Assembly: GCA_046704785.1 (NCBI GenBank)
Contig: JBJKRF010000063.1
Coordinates: 1 to 19,218, forward strand
DNA from: JBJKRF01 sp046704785
Lineage (GTDB): Bacteria; Chloroflexota; Anaerolineae; Anaerolineales; Villigracilaceae
Direction of reading: 5' to 3'
Length of the DNA: 19,218 bases
This document shows positions 14,101 through 19,218 of this stretch, piece after piece; position 1 is the stretch's first letter; each line of letters begins with the position of its first letter. A model generated the notes under the pieces. The model was not told where the DNA came from, searched no databases, and saw only the letters and a program-made list of their open reading frames with translations. The position numbers and the translations under genes were made by a program.

Positions 14101-16535
14101 GTACTGACCTTGCGGGGAATCCCCCTTTTCGTGCGCTTCTCGGGCGGACGCATGCAACCATTTTGGCGGCGCTCTCCCACCAGGATTATCCCTTTGTTAT
14201 GTTGGTCGAGCGCCTACAGCCGCAACGAGATTTGAGCCGTTCGCCGCTATTCCAGGTGGCATTTGCCATGCAGAAAGCCCCTTTGGATCACGGCCAAAAC
14301 CTGACGGATTTCGCGTTGAGCAAAGAAGGTGCCCAGGTCACGGTTGGCGGCCTGACCTTGGAGGCAATGGCCTTGCCGCAGCAGATTGCCCAATTCGACC
14401 TGACGTTATTGATGGGTGAACAAGATGAAAATCTGTCGGCCTCGCTGCAATACAACACAGATTTGTTTGACGCGACGACAATTGCGCGGTTGGTAGCCGG
14501 CTTTCAAACTCTGCTGGAAGGTGTATCCGCCAACCCGGCGCAGCCACTATCCAAGCTGCCGCTTCTCCCCGAAACCGAAGAACGACGCCTGCTCGAAGTC
14601 TGGAATGACACACGCAAAGAACGTTCAGGCGAACAGAGCATCCAGAGTCTGTTCGAGGCCCAGGTGGAACGCACGCCAGACGCGGTCGCCGTGCTTCTTC
14701 CCACGTCCACCGGAGAAAACGCTATTACCTACCGTGAATTAAATCGACGAGCGAATCAAGTTGCCTATCGCTTGACGAAATTGGGCGTCGGGCCCGACGT
14801 GCTGGTAGGTCTCTACATGGAACGCTCGCTGGAGATGGTAGTCAGCCTGTTGGGGATTCTCAAAGTGGGCGGCGCTTACCTCCCCCTGGACCCGGCCTAC
14901 CCACAAGAACGCCTGACGTACATGCTTGAAACAGTCGGTGACCAAATGAAAGTGCTGCTCACCCAACAATCGTTGGCATCTCGGCTTCCACCAAACGTTG
15001 CCACAGTCCTTTGCCTGGATTCGGATTGGGCGGAGATCGCACAGGAATACGATTGCAATCCCATCACGGGTGCCAGCCCGGAGAATCTGGCCTATCTGAT
15101 TTTTACTTCCGGTTCCACCGGAAAACCAAAAGGCGTTCTGATAACCGCAAAAGGGCTGTTGAATTTGTGTTTGTGGTATCAGGCACACTGCCCGATTACC
15201 GACGAATCGCGCGTCTTGTTGGTGTTGTCATTCAGCTTCGATGCCTGCTACAAAAATATCTTTACCCCGCTCATCGCGGGTGGACGGCTGGTTCTGGCCC
15301 CTTCGGGTTTTTACGACGCGGTCAAACTGGTCGATGTGATCGAAAGCCAGGGAATCACGACGATCAATGCCACTCCCAGTATGATCCAGCCGGTCATCGA
15401 ACTGGCGAGAAAATCGGACTACCGGAGTCTGTCCAGTTTGAGATATCTTGGGCTGGGAGGCGAAGCCCTGCATCTGGCTCCCCTGCGGTCGTGGCTGAAC
15501 AGCCCACGCTGTCGGTGCGCTTTGCACAACATTTACGGCCCCACCGAATGCACCGACATCTCCACCAGCTATCACATCTTGCCAGACAAGCTGGATGCGC
15601 TGGAGACCGTCTCCATTGGCGCTCCCATCGACAACATGCGCGCTTATGTGCTCGACCGGCAGAACAACTGTCAGCCTATCGGTGTAACCGGGGAGTTGTG
15701 CCTCTCCGGTGACGGATTGGCCCGTGGCTACTTGAAGCAACCCGGCATAACCGCGGAAAAATTTATTGAGCATCCATTTATTCCTGGCGAGCGCCTCTAT
15801 CGCACGGGAGATCAAGCGCGTTGGCTGCCGGACGGCAACCTCGAGTTTCTTGGACGTATGGATCACCAGGTCAAAGTACGCGGATTCCGCATCGAGTTGG
15901 GAGAGATCGAATCTGCCCTGCGCCAGCATCCAGCCATAGACGAGGCGCTGGTTGTGGCGCGGGGGGCAAAATCAGGCGCTGGACCTCAACAACTGATTGC
16001 CTACTTGATAAGCCCGCCGCCCGCGCCATCGATCAGCGATTTACGGAATTTTCTCAAGACCTCTTTGCCCGAATATATGCTCCCAGCTTATTTTGTTTTT
16101 TTGGAGCACTTCCCTCTAACTCCCAGTGGGAAAGTGGACCAACAGGCCTTGCCCGCCCCGCAGGATTTTCACCCGGCGATGGAGACGGCCTACGCCGCGC
16201 CGCAGAACGAATTGGAGCAGCAAATTGTCGCTATCTGGCAGGAAGCGCTGAAGGTGGAACGAGTCGGCGTAAATGATAATTTCTTCGACCTCGGCGGGCA
16301 TTCTTTGAGCATGACACAAGTCCACATCCGATTGCAAGAAGCACTCTGCAGAGAGATCAATCTGGTGGATTTGTTCCGGTATCCAACGGTAGGCGCTTTG
16401 ACCCAATATCTGAGTCAGGCAGCCGGCTCGTCACAGAATGCCCCTGAGCAGGAATTTATGGAGACACCCCTCATGGAGGGTAGACAGCGGCTGCGCCAAC
16501 AATTTGAACGCAGACAACGTGGAGATGAATCGTGA
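11124..16535 (+). CDS. hybrid FAAL-ACP-C-A-PCP nonribosomal peptide synthetase, lipo-initiation module
   Basis: The 1803-residue protein starts an assembly line. Residues 1 to about 575 are a fatty acyl-AMP ligase: YTSGSTAQPKG (178-188), PPYHDMGLIGG, GGPNFAYELC, CYGLAEATL, RTGDLGFL and a C-terminal IPRTSSFK whose lysine is Lys558. An acyl carrier protein follows, with phosphopantetheine Ser643 in LGLDSL. The condensation domain spans about 701-1130, with HHIISDL (830-836). The adenylation domain spans about 1160-1680 (FTSGSTGKPKG near 1326, YGPTE 1471-1475, Lys1670). The PCP carries Ser1727 in GGHSL. A basic tail of about 40 residues ends the protein. The logical product is an N-acylated amino acid held on the PCP for the PKS downstream. 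The substrate pocket reads D-A-K-N-G-G-I-D-I-K by my alignment to GrsA, with no confident amino-acid match. There is no epimerase or thioesterase. The ATG at 11124 fits the usual FAAL N-terminus. Confidence 0.95.
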   Translation: MRERQSVFSLDQCNTLTDILRERAINQTDQVAYIFLPDGETEEGNLTYGELDRRARAIAVTLRKGVDRPGKRVLLLYPPGLEYICAFWGCLYAGMVAVPCYPPRINRPDPRLQTIAQDSQAQIALTTPNILSSMEPRLANTPDLAALDWLATDAISLEQAEKWESPRTDKDTLAFLQYTSGSTAQPKGVMVSHGNLLHNLQQIHDFFGMNSRSRGVIWLPPYHDMGLIGGLLETLYAGVSTVVMPPTAFLQKPIRWLQAISRYQATISGGPNFAYELCTQKITDEQKKGLDLSRWEVAFTGAEPIHKQALERFAAMFAPCGLRRESLFACYGLAEATLIVSGSRKGKEPTAHMFAADDLAQSRAVLALAKDENPRELVSCGTPAPDQQLVIVDPQTARRCPENRVGEIWLTGPSVTQGYWNQPEETAKVFQAQLAGSKRAFLRTGDLGFLHAGEVYLVGRAKDLIIIRGRNHYPQDIELTAESSYPGLPASSGAAFSVDIDGEEKLVVVQELDRHTKQEDTPAIIAAIRQAIAEQHEVQAYAVVLIRVGTIPRTSSFKIRRQACRGQFLDKTLVIVASSTLDTEVTTEETSPELSLESILELAPEARKAHLEAYLHKRIAQVLSISPAHLDKQQPISSLGLDSLMAVQLQHAVENELGVNLPMASFLEDSTIAELASVLLQAQTDPTGETTNITPGNPADLYPLSPGQRALWFLHQLAPKSAAYHIVNAVKLPMQVDAQALERAFQALVMRHPTLRTSFVTVQNEPWQQVYSQATVNFQVEDASEWDEAQLKARLTELAHQPFDLTTGPLLRVCLFVRGPQEYVLLLALHHIISDLWSMSVLLQELGELYRAEALHIPAALPPLPLQYADYVHWQSDMLAGKRGEQLWNYWRQQLGGEIPMLNLPIDHPRPAVQTYRGAAHAFTLNKKLSRQLKALAQTEKVTLYTLLLAAFQVWMHRLSGQDDIWVGSPTMGRTHAGLTGLVGYFVNPIVLRTDLAGNPPFRALLGRTHATILAALSHQDYPFVMLVERLQPQRDLSRSPLFQVAFAMQKAPLDHGQNLTDFALSKEGAQVTVGGLTLEAMALPQQIAQFDLTLLMGEQDENLSASLQYNTDLFDATTIARLVAGFQTLLEGVSANPAQPLSKLPLLPETEERRLLEVWNDTRKERSGEQSIQSLFEAQVERTPDAVAVLLPTSTGENAITYRELNRRANQVAYRLTKLGVGPDVLVGLYMERSLEMVVSLLGILKVGGAYLPLDPAYPQERLTYMLETVGDQMKVLLTQQSLASRLPPNVATVLCLDSDWAEIAQEYDCNPITGASPENLAYLIFTSGSTGKPKGVLITAKGLLNLCLWYQAHCPITDESRVLLVLSFSFDACYKNIFTPLIAGGRLVLAPSGFYDAVKLVDVIESQGITTINATPSMIQPVIELARKSDYRSLSSLRYLGLGGEALHLAPLRSWLNSPRCRCALHNIYGPTECTDISTSYHILPDKLDALETVSIGAPIDNMRAYVLDRQNNCQPIGVTGELCLSGDGLARGYLKQPGITAEKFIEHPFIPGERLYRTGDQARWLPDGNLEFLGRMDHQVKVRGFRIELGEIESALRQHPAIDEALVVARGAKSGAGPQQLIAYLISPPPAPSISDLRNFLKTSLPEYMLPAYFVFLEHFPLTPSGKVDQQALPAPQDFHPAMETAYAAPQNELEQQIVAIWQEALKVERVGVNDNFFDLGGHSLSMTQVHIRLQEALCREINLVDLFRYPTVGALTQYLSQAAGSSQNAPEQEFMETPLMEGRQRLRQQFERRQRGDES
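16521..16524 (+). promoter_or_regulatory. ribosome binding site of the PKS gene
   Basis: GGAG lies 7 nt before the GTG at 16532, inside the last codons of the NRPS gene. It supports GTG as the PKS start and translational coupling through the GTGA overlap. The nearby ATG at 16536 is out of frame. Confidence 0.55.
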
Positions 16536-19218
16536 ATGATACTGTTTCGGCTGGCCCGTTGAACGGCCTGGAGCTTGCCGTGATCGGCATGGCGGGCCGT
16601 TTTCCGGGGGCGCCCAACATAGAGACTTTTTGGGACAACTTGAAAAACGGCATCGAATCGATTTCGTTCTTCTCCGAGGAGGAACTCAAAGCTTCCGGCA
16701 TCCAAACTGCCTTGCTCGATGATCCGCATTACGTTCGGGCAAACGGAATCCTGGACGATATCGCAGGCTTTGATGCAGCCTTCTTTGGTTATACCCCTCG
16801 TGAAGCCGAGATCATGGACCCGCAGCAACGCCTGTTTCTCGAAACGGCCTGGGAAGCTTTGGAACGGGCAGGCTATGGCGCAGAGCGAAATCGTGGGCTG
16901 GTGGGGTTGTACGCCGGGGCGGGACTCAACACCTATTTGCTCAACCATCTTCGGCCTCATCGGGAACTGGTCGAAACAATCGGCGATGCGCAGATCGTTG
17001 TCAACAACGATAAGGATTTTCTTTCTACGCGCGTTTCCTACAAATTAAACTTGCGCGGACCGAGCCTCACCGTCCAGACGGCCTGTTCCACCTCCCTGGT
17101 TGCCATCCATTTGGCGAGTCAGGGATTGCTCAGCGGCGAATGTGACATGGCCCTGGCAGGCGGGGTGGCGATCCGTTCACCCCACAAAGCTGGTTATCTG
17201 TACCAGGAAGGCGGGATCGGTTCCCCGGACGGCCACTGCCGCGCCTTCGATGTCGATTCAAATGGGACAACTTTCGGCAATGGCGTCGGTGTCGTCGTAC
17301 TGAAACGGCTGGCGGATGCATTGGAAGACGGCGACACCATTCACGCTGTTATCAAAGGTTCGGCCATCAATAACGATGGCGCTCTCAAAGTGGGGTATAC
17401 CGCCCCCAGCATCGAAGGGCAGGCGCAGGTCATCCAGGCTGCTCAGGCCGTGGCTGGGGTCGAACCGGAGAGCATTGGCTATATCGAAACTCACGGCACG
17501 GGTACCGCACTCGGCGACCCCATCGAAATGGCTGCGCTATCTCAGGCGTTCCAAGCCCATACCAGCAAACGAAGCTTTTGCGCAATCGGAGCAGTCAAGA
17601 CCAACATTGGTCATCTGGACGCCGCTGCGGGAGTTGCGGGTTTCATCAAGACCGTCCTGACACTCGAACACCAACAAATGCCTCCCAGCCTGCACTTCCA
17701 GACCCCCAACCCCAAGATCGACTTCCCCAACAGCCCTTTCTTCGTCAACACCCACCTCAGCGACTGGCTCCCCAACAACGGCTCTCCCCGCCGCGCCGGT
17801 GTCAGCTCTTTCGGCGTCGGCGGCACCAACGCCCACATCGTCCTCGAAGAAGCGCCTCCCCCGGAAAACTCCCCCGCTCCCCAACGCCCCTGGCAGGTGC
17901 TGCCTCTCTCCGCCAAAACCGCCACCGCCCTGGAGACCACCACCGCCCGCCTGGCTGCCCACCTGCAACAACACCCCCACCTGAACCTGGCCGACATCGC
18001 CTACACCCTGCAACTCGGTCGCACGCCCTTCCGCCAGCGCCGCCTGCTCGTCTGCCGCGACGTCAACGAGGCCCTGGACATCCTCCAGTCCAAAGATCCC
18101 AGCCGCCTGCTGGAGGCAGTCGATACCCAGGAACCCCGTCCCCGTCCGATCGCCTTCCTGTTCCCCGGCCAGGGCGCCCAGCACATCAACATGGCCCGCG
18201 AACTCTACGATGGCGAAACATCCTTCCGCGGCGTCGTAGACCACTGCGCCGAATTGCTGCGCCCTTCCCTGGGTCTCGACCTGCGCAACGTGCTCTACCC
18301 CGCTCCTGATCAGGCGGACTCCGCCACCCAACAATTGACCCGCACCGCCCTGGCCCAACCGGCGCTCTTCGTCATCGAATACGCCCTGACCCAGCTATGG
18401 ATGAGTTGGGGTATCCAGCCTCAAGCTCTGCTTGGGCACAGCATCGGCGAGTATGTGGCTGCCTGCCTGGCAGGCGTTTTTTCCCTGGACGACGCCTTGC
18501 GTCTGGTGGCCGTTCGCGGACAATTGATGCAGCGTCAGCCGGCAGGCGCCATGTTGGCCGTGCCCCTCCCGGAAGAGCAACTCCGCCCCCGGCTGGACGG
18601 CCATCCGGCGCTCGACCTGGCTGCCGTCAACGCGCCGGAGCAGTGCGTCGTCTCCGGCCCGCGGGCTGCCCTGGAGACCTGGCAGGCGCAACTGGCCGAG
18701 AGCGGTGTAGAAGGTCGTTGGCTGCGCACGTCGCATGCCTTCCACTCGGCTCAAATGGAATCTGTGCTGGCGCCTTTCGTCGAGCAGATGCGCGGGATCG
18801 CCTTGCATCCACCGCAGATTCCCTATCTCTCCAACCTGAGCGGCACCTGGATCACGGCCGAGGAGGCCACCGATCCGAATTACTGGGGACGGCATTTGCG
18901 CGCCACAGTGCGCTTTGCCGACGGCCTGCGGGCTTTGCTGGAGGACCCGCAGCGGGTGCTGGTGGAGGTCGGGCCGGGCACGAGCCTGGGTACGCTGGCC
19001 CGGCGGCGCCCGGAGCGGCAGACGGGGCAGGTGGTGTTGAACTCGCTGCGGCATCCGCAGCAGCCGGGCTCGGACACGGCTTGCATACTGGAAACGTTGG
19101 GCAGACTATGGCTGGCGGGCGTGGAGGTGCCCTGGCAGCGGCTCCATGCAGGCGAGCAGCGTCATCGGGTGCCCTTGCCTACCTATCCCTTCGAACACCA
19201 ACGCTTCTGGATCGAGGC
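16532..19218 (+). CDS. type I polyketide synthase, KS-AT visible, 3' end cut by window
   Basis: The frame stays open from GTG 16532 to the window end (895 codons), overlapping the NRPS stop by 4 bp. The ketosynthase has its active-site Cys185 in TACSTS, His321 in THGTGT and His361 in NIGH, and ends near residue 430 with SSFGVGGTNAHIVLEE. It should condense malonyl units onto the acyl-aminoacyl chain from the upstream PCP. The sequence around GSPDGHCRAFD resembles KSs that follow NRPS modules. After a linker, the acyltransferase has PGQGAQ near 545-550, Ser637 in GHSIGEY and HAFH (735-738). HAFH is the family signature for malonyl-CoA rather than methylmalonyl-CoA. The visible part ends in the post-AT linker LPTYPFEHQRFW. 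Later domains (KR, DH, ACP, TE) cannot be seen. The N-terminus is only about 16 residues before the KS, with no obvious docking coiled coil. Base composition changes abruptly inside the gene near 17635. Confidence 0.94.
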   Translation, partial: MNDTVSAGPLNGLELAVIGMAGRFPGAPNIETFWDNLKNGIESISFFSEEELKASGIQTALLDDPHYVRANGILDDIAGFDAAFFGYTPREAEIMDPQQRLFLETAWEALERAGYGAERNRGLVGLYAGAGLNTYLLNHLRPHRELVETIGDAQIVVNNDKDFLSTRVSYKLNLRGPSLTVQTACSTSLVAIHLASQGLLSGECDMALAGGVAIRSPHKAGYLYQEGGIGSPDGHCRAFDVDSNGTTFGNGVGVVVLKRLADALEDGDTIHAVIKGSAINNDGALKVGYTAPSIEGQAQVIQAAQAVAGVEPESIGYIETHGTGTALGDPIEMAALSQAFQAHTSKRSFCAIGAVKTNIGHLDAAAGVAGFIKTVLTLEHQQMPPSLHFQTPNPKIDFPNSPFFVNTHLSDWLPNNGSPRRAGVSSFGVGGTNAHIVLEEAPPPENSPAPQRPWQVLPLSAKTATALETTTARLAAHLQQHPHLNLADIAYTLQLGRTPFRQRRLLVCRDVNEALDILQSKDPSRLLEAVDTQEPRPRPIAFLFPGQGAQHINMARELYDGETSFRGVVDHCAELLRPSLGLDLRNVLYPAPDQADSATQQLTRTALAQPALFVIEYALTQLWMSWGIQPQALLGHSIGEYVAACLAGVFSLDDALRLVAVRGQLMQRQPAGAMLAVPLPEEQLRPRLDGHPALDLAAVNAPEQCVVSGPRAALETWQAQLAESGVEGRWLRTSHAFHSAQMESVLAPFVEQMRGIALHPPQIPYLSNLSGTWITAEEATDPNYWGRHLRATVRFADGLRALLEDPQRVLVEVGPGTSLGTLARRRPERQTGQVVLNSLRHPQQPGSDTACILETLGRLWLAGVEVPWQRLHAGEQRHRVPLPTYPFEHQRFWIE

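Noticed and set aside
17537..18358. Minus-strand open frame of 273 codons opposite the PKS
   Set aside because: It falls in the C-rich segment of the PKS, and its translation is a Gly, Val and Ala low-complexity string. The plus-strand KS-AT motifs are unambiguous.

Overview
The window reads as bacterial chromosome, most likely from the phylum Chloroflexota. That is an inference from gene content: a shikimate kinase/3-dehydroquinate synthase fusion, a large HTH/NB-ARC/TPR regulator of a type common there, and a hybrid NRPS-PKS locus. GC is moderately high in most genes and lower between about 5.4 and 7.7 kb. No tRNA, rRNA, CRISPR array or insertion sequence was recognised.

Region 1 (1-5301) is a compact plus-strand operon for five of the seven steps of chorismate synthesis. 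The order is aroA (5' end cut by the window), aroE, aroC, a fused aroK-aroB, and aroQ. Genes overlap by 4 bp or are separated by 6-36 bp. Together they take DAHP to chorismate: AroB, AroQ, AroE, AroK, AroA, AroC. Only DAHP synthase, the first step, is absent; it may lie upstream.

Region 2 (5302-7675) looks accessory. The gap after aroQ holds a 12-bp direct repeat, a weak terminator-like hairpin and a near-consensus sigma70 promoter. It is followed by a tyrosine recombinase with all six catalytic residues and an unusual N-terminal extension, then by a small exported protein of unknown function.

Region 3 (7679-10942, minus strand) is one 1087-residue STAND-family protein: HTH-like N-terminus, NB-ARC ATPase, winged-helix-like segment, and nine TPR-like repeats. 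It is divergent from the biosynthetic genes across 181 bp and is a plausible cluster regulator.

Region 4 (11124-19218, plus strand) is the start of a lipopeptide/polyketide assembly line. The first protein is FAAL-ACP-C-A-PCP. It would activate a fatty acid, load it on its own ACP and acylate one amino acid. The second gene overlaps by 4 bp and encodes KS-AT (malonyl-type) before running off the window. It would extend the acyl-aminoacyl chain by a C2 unit. Later reduction, chain-release and tailoring functions are out of view.
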